Shown: positions 1 through 9,065, counted from the stretch's first letter. The stretch is 64,000 nt of DNA from DATJCV01 sp963707665 (GCA_963707665.1 CAVPQU010000018.1:62001-126000); one strand, 5' to 3'. The notes: generated by a model from the sequence alone, not told the origin. A program made the numbers and translations.

Positions 1-1
1 C

Positions 2-49
2 GGCGCCGCCGCCCGCGGCTTTTTGCAGTCGGTGCTGGCGGCCAGCTAA
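2..49 (+). CDS. C-terminal end of an unidentified protein cut by the window edge
   Basis: An open frame enters from the left edge and ends GFLQSVLAAS followed by TAA, twelve bases before the ompW start. Only about fifteen codons are visible, so the product cannot be named. Close spacing to a gene on the same strand and normal codon use suggest a real gene end, but this is weak evidence. Confidence 0.3.
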   Translation, partial: GAAARGFLQSVLAAS

Positions 50-61
50 AAGGGGACTCTG

Positions 62-733
62 ATGAAATTCGTGCAAATCACCCTTGGCGCCACGCTCGGG
101 CTCGCATCGCTTGCCGCGTACCCCCAGCAAAATACGATCAAAGTCGGCGTCGCCCAGCTCACCATCCATTCGCAAGCCGACAATCTGTCCAGCAACGGTC
201 CGGCGTTCTTGACGCCGCAGCCGGCCGGAATTTCGATCGGCGACGCCACTACGCTGATGATTTCGTACATCCGCCGGCTGGACGATCACTGGGAGCTGGA
301 TCTTGAATCCGGCATCGCACCCACTCACGACACTTACGGCGTTGGCACGCTGGCGCCATTCGGCGTGATCACGAAAGTCAAGCAGGCCGGCCCGACCTTG
401 TTCGTCAACTACAACTTCGGGCCGCCGGAAAGCAGGTTCCGGCCGTTTATTGGTCTCGGCATCAACTACACGCGGTTTTACGATGCTGCCTCGACCGCTT
501 CCGGCAATCTCGCGTCAGGTGGCCCGACCAAGGTCGAACTGAGCGATTCGTGGGGACCGGCGGCGCAAGTCGGCGCCGGATACAAGATCGACGAGCGTTG
601 GTCAATAGTAGGAACGATCGTGGCGGTGCGAGTCAAATCCGACCTGACGGCAACGACCGGCAGCATTCAGCGCAAGACCACCATCAACTTCCGCCCGGTG
701 GTGTACACCTTGGGAATTGCATATAGCTTCTGA
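62..733 (+). CDS. ompW: OmpW family outer membrane protein
   Basis: This 223-residue protein is predicted to be an eight-stranded outer-membrane beta barrel of the OmpW type. Residues 1-21 form a signal peptide. The body has alternating polar and aromatic strands, the motif FGPPESRFRPFIGLGINYT typical of OmpW, and a C-terminal phenylalanine (IAYSF) expected for BAM-dependent insertion. An AGGGGA ribosome site lies just before the ATG. A rho-independent terminator follows at 758. OmpW proteins form narrow hydrophobic channels, but the substrate here is unknown. The family call is firm; the role is not visible. Confidence 0.88.
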   Translation: MKFVQITLGATLGLASLAAYPQQNTIKVGVAQLTIHSQADNLSSNGPAFLTPQPAGISIGDATTLMISYIRRLDDHWELDLESGIAPTHDTYGVGTLAPFGVITKVKQAGPTLFVNYNFGPPESRFRPFIGLGINYTRFYDAASTASGNLASGGPTKVELSDSWGPAAQVGAGYKIDERWSIVGTIVAVRVKSDLTATTGSIQRKTTINFRPVVYTLGIAYSF

Positions 734-757
734 AGGTTTGCGCAGGGAAAAGGAAAG

Positions 758-782
758 CCGGCCATGTAGTTGGCCGGTTTTT
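758..782 (+). terminator. Rho-independent terminator after ompW
   Basis: A 7-bp stem CCGGCCA/TGGCCGG with loop TGTAGT is followed by five T residues, 24 bases after the ompW stop. Confidence 0.75.
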
Positions 783-793
783 CGTTAAATGGT

Positions 794-853
794 GGAGTAT
801 ATTGAAAAATTGGCCATAATACGCCGGATATTGACCATTAATACATGGAGTAT
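794..853 (+). repeat. Paired-GGAGTAT intergenic repeat, copy A
   Basis: GGAGTAT boxes start at 794 and 847, a pitch of 53 bp, in direct orientation. The core between them contains GGCCATAATACGCCGGAT, matching the core of the copies at 42319 and 51735. It lies between the convergent genes ompW and the flavin reductase. Confidence 0.75.
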
Positions 854-928
854 ATAGGTGAGCGGCAGGCCGGGGAAGGTTTCAGAATCGCCGCGATGCC
901 GGTTTGCTCGTGGCGAAAGGCGTCGCGC

Positions 929-1462
929 TCAGGGTGCCACGGTCGTGACCAGGCGGCCGCCATGAAACACCAGCGCCGGTTGCGGGTTGGCTTCGCAGTG
1001 TTCGACTTCGCCGACGAAGATCACGTGGTCGCCTTCCGGATAGCGGCTGCGGTTGTGGCATTCCAGCCAGGCAGCGGCGCCGGTCAGTATCGGCAGGCCG
1101 GTCGGCGAGAGCTCGAACGCCACGCCGTCGAAGCGGTTCTCGATGCGCTGCGCGAAGCGCTCGGCCAGCGCAAGCTGGTTGCCGGCCAGGATGTTGATCA
1201 CGTAATGCGAGTTGCTGGTAAATACGGGCAGACTGCCGGAGCGGCGATCCAGGCTCCAGAGCACCAGCGGCGGGTCGAGCGAGACCGAGTTGAAGGAACT
1301 GGCGGTCAAGCCAAGGAAGCTGCCATCGCCCAGACGCGTGGTAATGATCGTTACGCCAGTGGCGAACTGGGATAACGCATCGCGGAACTGGCGCCGGTCG
1401 AAAGTCTGCAGTGGCGCGCGTGGCGAACGAATATACATCAATGGACCCGGGAAATTGATCAT
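929..1462 (-). CDS. Flavin reductase family protein
   Basis: A 177-residue protein of the flavin reductase-like (FMN-binding split barrel) family, which reduces FMN or FAD with NAD(P)H, often for a partner monooxygenase. The characteristic segment FRDALSQFATGVTIIT near residues 26-41 is followed by GLTASSFNSVSLDPPLVL, the flavin-phosphate region. ATG at 1462 gives the longest frame; an in-frame ATG at 1438 (MYIRSPR) is equally possible because neither has a clear ribosome site. No partner monooxygenase gene is adjacent, so its physiological use cannot be read from context. Confidence 0.85.
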   Translation of the reverse strand: MINFPGPLMYIRSPRAPLQTFDRRQFRDALSQFATGVTIITTRLGDGSFLGLTASSFNSVSLDPPLVLWSLDRRSGSLPVFTSNSHYVINILAGNQLALAERFAQRIENRFDGVAFELSPTGLPILTGAAAWLECHNRSRYPEGDHVIFVGEVEHCEANPQPALVFHGGRLVTTVAP

Positions 1463-1564
1463 TATGCCGAAAATCCGTTTGGCTGGCGAACCGGCGCCAA
1501 GGCACGACGCAAGCGGATGCGGTTTGCGTTACAGTTATCTCGATAATCACAATGGAGGCGGATC

Positions 1565-2095
1565 ATGGCAAGCGCAACAGCAACTCTGGGTGGCGGCTGC
1601 TTCTGGTGCCTGGAAGCGGTATATCAGGAATTGAAAGGGGTCCAGGCGATCGAGTCGGGATATAGCGGCGGCCACGTCGCCAACCCGAGCTACGAGCAGG
1701 TATGCGACGGTGGCACCGGCCACGCCGAGGTGGTGCGCCTGAGCTTTGATCCGGACCAGGTCAGTTATCGTGAACTGCTGGAAATTTTCTTCACGATCCA
1801 TGATCCGACCACGCCAAATCGCCAGGGCAACGACATCGGCAGCCAATATCGCTCGGTGATTTTCTATCATGACGCAGCCCAGCAGGAAACGGCACGCCAC
1901 GTGATCGCGGAAATGGCGAATGTCTGGGATGCGCCGATCGTGACCGAACTGGCGCCGCTGGTGGCCTATTACCCGGCCGAAAAATACCACCAGAATTATT
2001 ATCGGCAGAACCCGTTGCAAGGCTATTGCGCCTTCGTGGTGGCGCCCAAGGTGGCCAAGTTCCGCAAGAGGTTTGCCGACCGCTTGCACGCCTAG
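1565..2095 (+). CDS. msrA: Peptide-methionine (S)-S-oxide reductase MsrA
   Basis: This protein repairs oxidised methionine (S-sulfoxide) in proteins using thioredoxin. The 176 residues start with the diagnostic GGCFWCLE motif, with catalytic Cys12. The family segments EVVRLSFDP, FFTIHDPTTPNRQGNDIGSQYRS and AEKYHQNYY are present in order. Length matches stand-alone MsrA, with no fused MsrB. A strong AATGGAGG ribosome site supports the ATG at 1565. The next gene (HIT protein) follows after about 40 bases on the same strand and may be cotranscribed. Confidence 0.95.
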   Translation: MASATATLGGGCFWCLEAVYQELKGVQAIESGYSGGHVANPSYEQVCDGGTGHAEVVRLSFDPDQVSYRELLEIFFTIHDPTTPNRQGNDIGSQYRSVIFYHDAAQQETARHVIAEMANVWDAPIVTELAPLVAYYPAEKYHQNYYRQNPLQGYCAFVVAPKVAKFRKRFADRLHA

Positions 2096-2133
2096 CGCGG
2101 CGCGCTGCCATTGTTTGTATTGCGGAGATGTCG

Positions 2134-2538
2134 ATGACGACCGTATTTGAAAAGATCATTCGCGGCGAACTGCCATGCGTCAAGGTCTATGAAGACCAGC
2201 ACGTATTCGCCTTCATGGATGCTGGCCAGGTCAATCCCGGGCATGTGCTGGTCGCCACCAAAATTGCGTATGAAACCCTGATGGATGCCGACGAAGAATC
2301 GGCAGCGGCGATGATGCGCGCGGCGCGCCGGATTGCGCGCGCGGTGCAAGCTGCGTTCGAGCCGGATGGCATGACCATCCTGCAGGCCAACAAGCCGGCT
2401 GGCTGGCAAACCGTACCGCATCTGCATCTGCACGTCTTGCCGCGCTATCACGATGATGGCGTCGGCTTGACCTGGCCGCGCAAGGACCCGGGCATCGAGC
2501 GTCTGCGCGACTATGCGGCGCAGATCAGGCTGGAGTGA
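2134..2538 (+). CDS. HIT family protein (histidine triad hydrolase)
   Basis: A 134-residue histidine-triad protein that probably hydrolyses nucleoside phosphoramidates or related dinucleotides. The active site is HLHLHV near residues 93-98, preceded by the fold motif VNPGHVLV. An upstream in-frame ATG at 2128 overlaps the GGAG ribosome site, whereas the ATG at 2134 has that site six bases ahead, so 2134 is chosen. Its 3' end overlaps the convergent cfa-like gene by 14 bases. The exact substrate cannot be inferred. Confidence 0.9.
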   Translation: MTTVFEKIIRGELPCVKVYEDQHVFAFMDAGQVNPGHVLVATKIAYETLMDADEESAAAMMRAARRIARAVQAAFEPDGMTILQANKPAGWQTVPHLHLHVLPRYHDDGVGLTWPRKDPGIERLRDYAAQIRLE

Positions 2539-3754
2539 GTGGCTGCGGCGGGCGCTGGTACATGTAGCGGCGTGACCACGGCAAGGTCGAGGCCGCGCGT
2601 CCGGCGTGGGTGCAGACCACTTGATGCAGCGCCACCCAGTCCTGCTCGAAGGCATACGCGCAACCAGCCAGGTATACGCGCCAGATGCGGAAGTGCCGGT
2701 CGTCCACCACCTGTTTGATGGCATCGGCCGCGCGTTCGAAATTCTCGGCCCAAAGGCTGCAGGTGCGGGCGTAATGACGGCGCAGGTTTTCGATGTCGAA
2801 GGCCTCCAGCCCGTTTTCCTGCATGGTTTTCAGCACCAGGCTGATGTGTGGCAGCTCGCCATGCGGAAACACGTATTTTTCAATGAATTCACCGCCACCG
2901 AACGGCGATTCGCCGTTTCCCGGGTCCGTAGTGGTGATGCCATGGTTCATTGCCAGGCCGTCCGCGGCCAGCATCTCGCGCATGCGCGAAAAATACATCG
3001 GCAGATTGTTCAGGCCGACATGTTCGAACATGCCGACGCTGGTGATGCGGTCGAAGGTACCGGACACTTCGCGGTAATCCTGTAGGCGGATTTCAACGCG
3101 CTCGGCGAGGCCGGCGCGCGCCACGCGTTCGGTGGCTAGTTCGTACTGTTTTTCGGAAAGCGTGATGCCGACGCATTTGGCGCCGTATTGCTGCGCTGCG
3201 CGCAGCACCAGCGCGCCCCAGCCACAGCCGATGTCGAGCAGAGTCTGGTTTGGGCGCAACTGGATCTTGGTCAGGATGTGGTCGATTTTCTGTTGCTGCG
3301 CCAGGGCCAGGTCTTCGTCGCCATTCTCGAAATAGGCGCAGGAATACACCATGGCCGGGTCCAGCCACAATTGGTAGAAGGCGTTGGAAACGTCGTAGTG
3401 ATAGCGGATTGCTTCCGCGTCCTTTTCCTTGCTGTGGCGGGTGCGACGCCCGAGCCGTGCGAAGCGGCCTTCGGCTTTCAGCGAATGCGCCGCCAGCGCG
3501 TTGCCGACCGCAATAATTTCATTGATCCGGCCTTCGACCTCGATCTTGCCTTCGACATAGGCGGTACCGAGATTGGAGAGCGAGGGCGTCAGCAAATAGC
3601 TCAGCGCCGAGGCGCGCGGCACGCGTACCGTGACGCTGGGCGCATGCTCGCCGAAATCAAACTGGCGCCCGTTCCAGAGTTGCAGCCGCAGCGGCAGCGC
3701 AGAGGTGCGTCGAATTTGAGCAATCCACTGCTCCAGCTTTTTTTCCCAAAACAC
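2525..3754 (-). CDS. cfa: Cyclopropane-fatty-acyl-phospholipid synthase family methyltransferase
   Basis: A 409-residue SAM-dependent methyltransferase of the CFA/mycolic acid synthase family, which transfers a methylene to unsaturated acyl chains of membrane phospholipids. Residues 1-110 form the N-terminal domain (VEGKIEVEG). The core carries HYDVSNAFYQLWLD, the SAM site LLDIGCGWGALVLRAA, ITLSEKQYELA and the family segment GMFEHVG. Length is close to the roughly 380-residue E. coli enzyme. It is separated from pdxH by 50 bases on the same strand. Confidence 0.9.
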   Translation of the reverse strand: MFWEKKLEQWIAQIRRTSALPLRLQLWNGRQFDFGEHAPSVTVRVPRASALSYLLTPSLSNLGTAYVEGKIEVEGRINEIIAVGNALAAHSLKAEGRFARLGRRTRHSKEKDAEAIRYHYDVSNAFYQLWLDPAMVYSCAYFENGDEDLALAQQQKIDHILTKIQLRPNQTLLDIGCGWGALVLRAAQQYGAKCVGITLSEKQYELATERVARAGLAERVEIRLQDYREVSGTFDRITSVGMFEHVGLNNLPMYFSRMREMLAADGLAMNHGITTTDPGNGESPFGGGEFIEKYVFPHGELPHISLVLKTMQENGLEAFDIENLRRHYARTCSLWAENFERAADAIKQVVDDRHFRIWRVYLAGCAYAFEQDWVALHQVVCTHAGRAASTLPWSRRYMYQRPPQPLTPA

Positions 3755-3804
3755 GATGTTGTCCTCCGTGAATGCGAATCAATGCTGCCGATGCCTGGCC
3801 CGGT

Positions 3805-4458
3805 TCAGGGCTGCAGGCGCGTACGCTGCCATTCTCCTTGTGCCGCCCCTGCTGTATACACAAGGCGATCATGCAGGCGCGACTGTCGCCCCTGCCAGAA
3901 TTCGACGCGGGTCGGGCGCAGCCGGTAGCCGCCCCAGTGCGTCGGGCGGGCTGGGTGCTCGCCGTATTCTTGCTGTACTTGTGCGAAATGCTGCTCCAGC
4001 AATTCGCGGCTCGCCACCGGCGCGCTCTGCCTGGAAGCGATCGCCCCCAGCCGGCTCGGCAATGGCCGGCTGTCGAAATAGGCGTCGCTGTCGGCTGCCG
4101 CAATTCTTTCGACCCGGCCCTCGATCCGTACCTGGCGTTCCAGTTCGATCCAATGAAACAGCAGCGCCGCGTACGGATTGTGCTCCAGATCGCGGCCCTT
4201 GCGGCTGGCGTAGTTGGTAAACCAGACGAAGCCGTCGGCGTCGAACTGCTTGATCAGCACGATGCGCGAGGACGGCCGGCCATCGACCCCGACCGTCGCC
4301 AGGCTCATCGCGTTCGGCTCTGGAATATCCGCCTTGCGGGCCTGTTCGAACCACAGTGCGAACTGGGAAATCGGGTCCGGCGCCGCCTCCTGTTCCGTCA
4401 ATTCGGCGCGGCTGTAATCCAGCCGCAGCGCGGCCAAGGATGCCCTGGAGGAGGTCAT
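3805..4458 (-). CDS. pdxH: Pyridoxamine 5'-phosphate oxidase
   Basis: PdxH oxidises pyridoxine or pyridoxamine 5'-phosphate to pyridoxal 5'-phosphate with FMN and oxygen. The 217 residues contain the FMN-binding segments RIVLIKQFDADGFVWFTNY and RQVRIEGRVER and the conserved C-terminal WGGYRLRPTRVEFWQGR...RLHDR, ending RLQP as is usual. Its ATG overlaps the stop of the hemerythrin-like gene as ATGA, so the two are translationally coupled. Confidence 0.95.
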   Translation of the reverse strand: MTSSRASLAALRLDYSRAELTEQEAAPDPISQFALWFEQARKADIPEPNAMSLATVGVDGRPSSRIVLIKQFDADGFVWFTNYASRKGRDLEHNPYAALLFHWIELERQVRIEGRVERIAAADSDAYFDSRPLPSRLGAIASRQSAPVASRELLEQHFAQVQQEYGEHPARPTHWGGYRLRPTRVEFWQGRQSRLHDRLVYTAGAAQGEWQRTRLQP

Positions 4459-4991
4459 GCTGCAATCCCGCGCCGGATCCGCATGGCCGCGCCGATGCTG
4501 GCGATTTGCGCCGTATCCAGGATCCGCCTGGCCATCGGCGCAATCACGGTTTCCTCCTTCACCATGTGCGCCAAATACATGTCGGCGAACGGCCCCAGCA
4601 CGCTATCGGGCAGTGGGGTGGCGCGGCCGGCCGCGATCTCGGTCAGCGGCGGCGCCAGCCGATTCCACAACGCGTCCATTTTCTGATGCTCCTGCAAGAT
4701 TTCTGGTAACAGTTGGCGCAAGGCCTCGGCGTCCTCGCCATTCGCGGTGGCTTGCAAGGCGGGCAGCAAATCGATTTCCTCGTCGGCGTGGTGGTTTGGC
4801 GCAGCTTCGCTAAAGTAGCGCAATACCGCATGCGCGGCTTGTTGTGCCTCAGCATTTGCGCCGTTTTTTTGCAGATGCGGATTGAGTCGCTGCATGATGC
4901 CGATCTGCCGCCGAATGCGATCGTGGCAATGCTTCAGCATCGCAATCGGCTGGTCGAAGCCGGGCGCCGCTTCCAAGAATGCGCTACTCAT
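4455..4991 (-). CDS. Hemerythrin HHE cation-binding domain protein
   Basis: A 178-residue all-helical protein with the hemerythrin HHE pattern: LKHCHDRIRRQ near residues 19-29, NHHADEE in the middle, LQEHQKMD, and a C-terminal HMVKEE. These histidines and acids are the usual di-iron ligands. The frame is open far upstream, but the ATG at 4991 is preceded by GAGGAA at ideal spacing and begins the recognisable domain. Such proteins sense or buffer oxygen, NO or iron; nothing here specifies which. It is coupled to pdxH by a 4-base overlap. Confidence 0.85.
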   Translation of the reverse strand: MSSAFLEAAPGFDQPIAMLKHCHDRIRRQIGIMQRLNPHLQKNGANAEAQQAAHAVLRYFSEAAPNHHADEEIDLLPALQATANGEDAEALRQLLPEILQEHQKMDALWNRLAPPLTEIAAGRATPLPDSVLGPFADMYLAHMVKEETVIAPMARRILDTAQIASIGAAMRIRRGIAA

Positions 4992-5115
4992 GAATTCCTC
5001 GTGTATGGCATGTGCGTAACACTCGCCAGGAATGGTCGAATGACGCGTCGCAGGTACCTGCGTATTGATTTTAACAAGAATCGATCTCCCTGCGAGGGCA
5101 GCGGTTTCCGTCCGG

Positions 5116-5121
5116 TAAAAT
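5116..5121 (+). promoter_or_regulatory. Candidate -10 box for tcdA, possible leaderless transcript
   Basis: TAAAAT ends six bases before the tcdA ATG at 5128, so the expected transcription start coincides with the start codon. The -35 region is poor, and no ribosome site is present. Confidence 0.4.
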
Positions 5122-5127
5122 GACGCC

Positions 5128-5973
5128 ATGCAAGCCATTACCGACATCAACCTCGACCGGGCCGACCTGGAGCGCCGCTTTGCCGGCGTCGCCCGCCTGT
5201 ACGGCCGCGCTGCGGTAACGCGTTTTGCCGGCGCCCATGTGTGCGTGATCGGCGTCGGCGGTGTCGGTTCCTGGGTGGTGGAAGCGTTGGCGCGTTCGGC
5301 GATTGGGCGGATCACGATGATCGACCTCGACAACCTGGCTGAATCCAACGTTAACCGCCAGATCCACGCGCTCACCGATACGCTTGGCATGGCCAAGGTC
5401 AGCGCGCTGACGCGGCGCATCGCGCAGATCAATCCGGCTTGCCTGGTAACCGAGGTCGAGGATTTTGTGACGCCGGAAAACGTCGCCCAGATGCTGGGCG
5501 CGCAGCAGTACGACTACGTGATCGATGCGATCGATGACGTGGCGGCCAAGACCGCCGTGATCGCCCACTGCCGTGCGCAGCATATCGCGCTGCTCACCAT
5601 CGGCGGCGCTGGCGGCCAGATCGACCCAACCCGGATCGCGATTCGCGACCTGTCGAAGACCGAACAGGAGCCGCTGCTGGCGAAGGTGCGCAAGCGCCTG
5701 CGCGCGCAGCACGGTTTTCCGCGCGGCGACCGCAACAGCTTCGGCATCGAGGCGGTATTTTCGACCGAACCCTTGCGCTGGCCAGCAGACGATGATGCCT
5801 GCGAAGTCGGCGGCGTCAGTGGCCTGAATTGCGCCGGCTTCGGCTCCAGCGTCGCCGTTACCGCCAGCTTCGGCCTGGTGGCCGCTGCGCATGTGCTGCG
5901 CAAGCTGGCACAACAGACCTTAGCTGATGTGGAGAGCGCAGCGCCGGCTGCTGTGCTGGCGGCCGGCTCTTGA
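5128..5973 (+). CDS. tcdA: tRNA threonylcarbamoyladenosine dehydratase TcdA (YgdL/CsdL)
   Basis: TcdA is an E1-like ATP-dependent enzyme that cyclises t6A37 in tRNA to ct6A. The 281-residue protein has the ThiF/E1 nucleotide site VIGVGGVGSWVVEALAR (glycines at 42-47), the adenylation segment DLDNLAESNVNRQ, and DAIDDVAAKTAVIAHC. The TcdA-specific RISDLSKTEQEPL-like region (here RDLSKTEQEPLL) and RNSFGIEAVFSTE separate it from MoeB and ThiF. It probably starts a leaderless transcript and is followed after 19 bases by a lipoprotein gene. Confidence 0.93.
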   Translation: MQAITDINLDRADLERRFAGVARLYGRAAVTRFAGAHVCVIGVGGVGSWVVEALARSAIGRITMIDLDNLAESNVNRQIHALTDTLGMAKVSALTRRIAQINPACLVTEVEDFVTPENVAQMLGAQQYDYVIDAIDDVAAKTAVIAHCRAQHIALLTIGGAGGQIDPTRIAIRDLSKTEQEPLLAKVRKRLRAQHGFPRGDRNSFGIEAVFSTEPLRWPADDDACEVGGVSGLNCAGFGSSVAVTASFGLVAAAHVLRKLAQQTLADVESAAPAAVLAAGS

Positions 5974-5992
5974 AGCGACTCCCGTCTGGCGG

Positions 5993-6983
5993 ATGAAAGC
6001 CGCGGCCGCAGCTGCCTGTACTGCCCGGCTGCTAGCCTTGTCGGCACTCCTGTTGTGCCATGGCTGCGCATACTGGAGTGGACTGCAGCACACCTACTCG
6101 GCGCGAGCCTTGCCGGCGCAGGAGTTTCAGTTCGGCGATGGCGGCCACGCGATCTATTTTTCCTTCGATAAAAGTGTGCAGCAGTTGCCGGCAGCCGCCA
6201 GCGCGCCGGCCATCACAACCTATCTGTTCGTGCTTGCCGGCTCCGATTGCACCAGCATGAAATATTTCCTGCCGCAGTATTTCGACGGTCTCGACGGTCG
6301 CTCCGGTGCGCTGCGTATCTTCGTGCTGCACAAGCGCTTCATCGAAGAACGGACCTGGGGCCGGCTGGCCGGCTGCAGCGACGATTTCATCGACGCCGAT
6401 CACGCGCAACGCTGGCTGGCCGATCAGGAAGAGTTCATTCGCGTGCAATTGGCGACGGCCGCACGCACCGGCACGTGGCCGCGACGCGTGGTTCTGCTCG
6501 GAATTTCGGAAGGGCGCCGACATCGTGCCCGCACTGGCGCGACGCCTGCCGGAGGTGACGCACGCGGTGCTGCTCGGCAATGGTGGCATGGCACCGCTGG
6601 CAGCCTACCGGCTACAGGCGGAAAAGCACGGGTTTGCCGACCAGTTGGCTGCGCTGGCGTCGTTGGAGGCGGCGCCGGTCAGCGGCGACGACCACGTGCA
6701 GCGGCTATTTGGGCGCAGCTGGCGCTACTGGAAGGAATTGCAGGCTCTACCGCATCAGCAAAGCTTGTTGCAGCTGCACATTCCACTATTGGTTGGTATG
6801 GGCGAGGCCGACGCCGCGCTGCCAATCGAGTCCGCCTGGTATTTGCGCGACTTGTTTGCCGCGCACGGCAAACAAAATCTGACCCTGATTACCTATCCGC
6901 GTGCCGACCATGGCTTGCGCAATGAATCGCATTCGATGCTGCCGGATTTTTTCCGCGCATTAGACGATTGGCTCGATAAATAG
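5993..6983 (+). CDS. Alpha/beta hydrolase lipoprotein, frameshifted in this sequence
   Basis: The reconstructed product of about 330 residues starts MKAAAAAACTARLLALS and has the lipobox LLCHGC, so it should be a lipoprotein. The nucleophile elbow is GISEG and the likely catalytic histidine is in RADHGLRNE near the C-terminus. A single extra G in the run at 6512-6514 breaks the frame exactly in the GISEG motif: removing it joins GISEG to ADIVPALARRLPE and restores one domain. The break is more likely sequence error than a real lesion. Substrate unknown. ATG 5993 is chosen because it gives a clean signal sequence just after tcdA. Confidence 0.75.
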
Positions 6984-7101
6984 TTCAATTTTCCAGCGTA
7001 GGGATCGTTCTTTTTAACAGAACCGATGCTACACTTGCCGTGTTGCAATTGTACCAAGTGGCATCGCCACCTGGCTCGATCCCTCATCCAGACGACTATA
7101 C

Positions 7102-8553
7102 ATGCGCCTCTACCTTGTTGCCGCCGCAGTGTTGACCTTGGCCGCGTGCGCCACTGGTCCCAGCCATGACAGCAAACTGTCCTCCAGCCTGACTGCCACT
7201 TCGCAGGGGCAGCTCGACCAAGCCATCGCCAAGCTGGAAGCGCAGACGCAGGGTGAAAACAAGAACGATTTGTTGCTGCATCTGGAAAAAGGCGAATTGC
7301 TGCGGGTCGGTTCCCGCTACCAGGATAGCCTCGCCGCGTTTGAGGTGGCCGATACCAAGGTCAAGGAGTGGGAACTGGTCGCCAAAAACGACCCCGCCAA
7401 GCTGATCGGTCAGCAGGTAGGGGCGGTGTTGCTGGGAGACAGCAGCCGCACCTACGAAGGGCAGGATTATGAAAAAGTGATGCTGACCACGCGCATGGCA
7501 ATGAATCGGGTTGGCTTGGGCGACCTCGATACCGCGCGCGTCGATATCAAGCGTACCCACGAGCGGGAAGCAGTGATTGCCGAATTCCGCGCCAAGGAAA
7601 CCGCCGAGGCGGAAAAAGAGGCGAAGGAAAAGGGTGTCGCCACCAATGCCAAGGAATTGAACGGCTACCCGGTCGAGACGCTGAACGATCCGGAAGTACT
7701 GGAATTGAAAAACGGTTTCCAGAATGCGCTCAGCCACTACATGGCCGGCTACGTCTATGAAGCCTTGAACGAGCCAAGCCTGGCTGCGCCTGGCTACCGT
7801 AAGGCGATCGAGTTGCGCCCGAACCGGGCCGTACTGGAAGAAGGCTTGCGCGGGCTTGATCAGCGCACCAGCTTTCGCCGCCAGAAAGGCGTGACCGACG
7901 TCCTGTTCGTGATTGAAGCCGGTCACGCGCCGGCACGCAAGTCGCAGAAGGTGACGTTCCCGGTGCCCACTCCCAGCGGCCTGATCATGGTGCCGCTTTC
8001 CTTCCCAGTCATTCATCCCGATCCTGAGGCGCTGGTGATCGAGCAAGTGCAGCTAGGCTCGCTGACGGCACGCGCGGACCTGATTGCCGACTTCAATGTG
8101 ATGGCGCGCAAGGCGCTGAAGGACGAATTGCCCGGCATGCAGATGCGTACCGCGGTGCGCGCGATCGGCAAGGGCCTGGTGCAGGATCAAGTAAATCGCC
8201 AACTCGGGCCGCTGGCCGGATTGATGGCCAACATCGTGGTCGCGGCCACCGATTCTGATGCCGACGATCGCATGTGGCGCAGCCTGCCGGGACGCGTGTT
8301 CGTGGCGCGCTCGCTGGTGCCGCCTGGCGAGTATGACGTACGCATTCCCGGTGTGGCCGAGGAAGGCCAGAAACTGGCGGTGCAAGGCCGCTACATGGTG
8401 GTGCCGGTGCGGGTGTTCAAAACCAGGACCTATTTCGGCAAGCCGGTCCATTTCGGTAACGCTGGCGTGGCAGAGCAGGTAGCCGAGCCTGAGAAAAAAG
8501 TAGTGAAAGCCAGGCCGGTGCGCCGTCCGGCAGTCAAAAAGCCGGCGCAATAA
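7102..8553 (+). CDS. COG3014 family lipoprotein with TPR-like region
   Basis: A 483-residue lipoprotein (signal MRLYLVAAAVLTLAACAT, lipid cysteine at 16). Residues 35-260 are helical and repeat-like (LDQAIAKLEAQ, YQDSLAAFEVAD, YRKAIELRPNRAVLEEGL), resembling TPRs. The C-terminal part contains VRIPG and ends in a basic Lys/Pro/Arg tail. It heads a four-gene cluster with ycfL, lpoB and a CsgG-like gene, the arrangement known for COG3014 proteins in other proteobacteria. A role in periplasmic peptidoglycan synthesis control is inferred from the neighbours only. Confidence 0.75.
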   Translation: MRLYLVAAAVLTLAACATGPSHDSKLSSSLTATSQGQLDQAIAKLEAQTQGENKNDLLLHLEKGELLRVGSRYQDSLAAFEVADTKVKEWELVAKNDPAKLIGQQVGAVLLGDSSRTYEGQDYEKVMLTTRMAMNRVGLGDLDTARVDIKRTHEREAVIAEFRAKETAEAEKEAKEKGVATNAKELNGYPVETLNDPEVLELKNGFQNALSHYMAGYVYEALNEPSLAAPGYRKAIELRPNRAVLEEGLRGLDQRTSFRRQKGVTDVLFVIEAGHAPARKSQKVTFPVPTPSGLIMVPLSFPVIHPDPEALVIEQVQLGSLTARADLIADFNVMARKALKDELPGMQMRTAVRAIGKGLVQDQVNRQLGPLAGLMANIVVAATDSDADDRMWRSLPGRVFVARSLVPPGEYDVRIPGVAEEGQKLAVQGRYMVVPVRVFKTRTYFGKPVHFGNAGVAEQVAEPEKKVVKARPVRRPAVKKPAQ

Positions 8554-8620
8554 CCCGCTTCACGCTCACCCTCTTTAGCCCACGCCGGCCTGCGCGCCGG
8601 CTTCTGATGTGAGGTTTTTC

Positions 8621-9016
8621 ATGCAAAAAACAGCCCAGCGTTTGCTCATCACGGTCAGCTTGGCAGCCCTGGTGTCCTGCGCAAATGCCCAGCCGGCGCC
8701 ACCGGCGGTGTCCGAAGGCATCGCCTCCCGACTGATCGTGCGTGGCGAGCTGCAAGGTTTGCAGGTGATCGATCTGCGTTCCCAGCGACGTAACGACGTG
8801 CTGGTGGTGCAGGCCGAAATGACCAACACCGATACCCGCGACTTGCGCCTGTACTACCGCTTCCGCTGGACCGACAGCGGTGGCATGCAGGTGGGTGACG
8901 GCGAGGTCTGGAAGCCGCTGGTGTTCCTTGGCAAGCAGACCCACTTCATCAAGGGCACTGCCTATGGTCCGCAAGCCACCGATTTCAGAATCGAAATGAG
9001 TTCCGAAGCGCGCTGA
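8621..9016 (+). CDS. ycfL: YcfL family protein
   Basis: A 131-residue exported protein of the YcfL (COG5633) family. It has an N-terminal signal (residues 1-24, cleavage after NAQ) and a single small beta domain with TNTDTRDLRLYYRFRWTDSGGMQV and the ending ATDFRIEMS. An in-frame GTG at 8609 is part of the GTGAGG ribosome site, so ATG 8621 is preferred. In E. coli ycfL lies next to lpoB, as here. No biochemical role is established. Confidence 0.8.
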   Translation: MQKTAQRLLITVSLAALVSCANAQPAPPAVSEGIASRLIVRGELQGLQVIDLRSQRRNDVLVVQAEMTNTDTRDLRLYYRFRWTDSGGMQVGDGEVWKPLVFLGKQTHFIKGTAYGPQATDFRIEMSSEAR

Positions 9017-9065
9017 AGCGCCGCCGGTACGAGTATTTGGCAAATTACCATTTTGGGAGCGAGCA

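Noticed and set aside
845..1375. Plus-strand open frame of 176 codons
   Set aside because: It lies antisense to the flavin reductase, has no domain, and its codon pattern follows from the GC-rich third positions of the opposite strand.
4992..5432. Upstream extension of the hemerythrin-like gene
   Set aside because: The frame is open but runs antisense into tcdA, and a strong ribosome site fixes the start at 4991.
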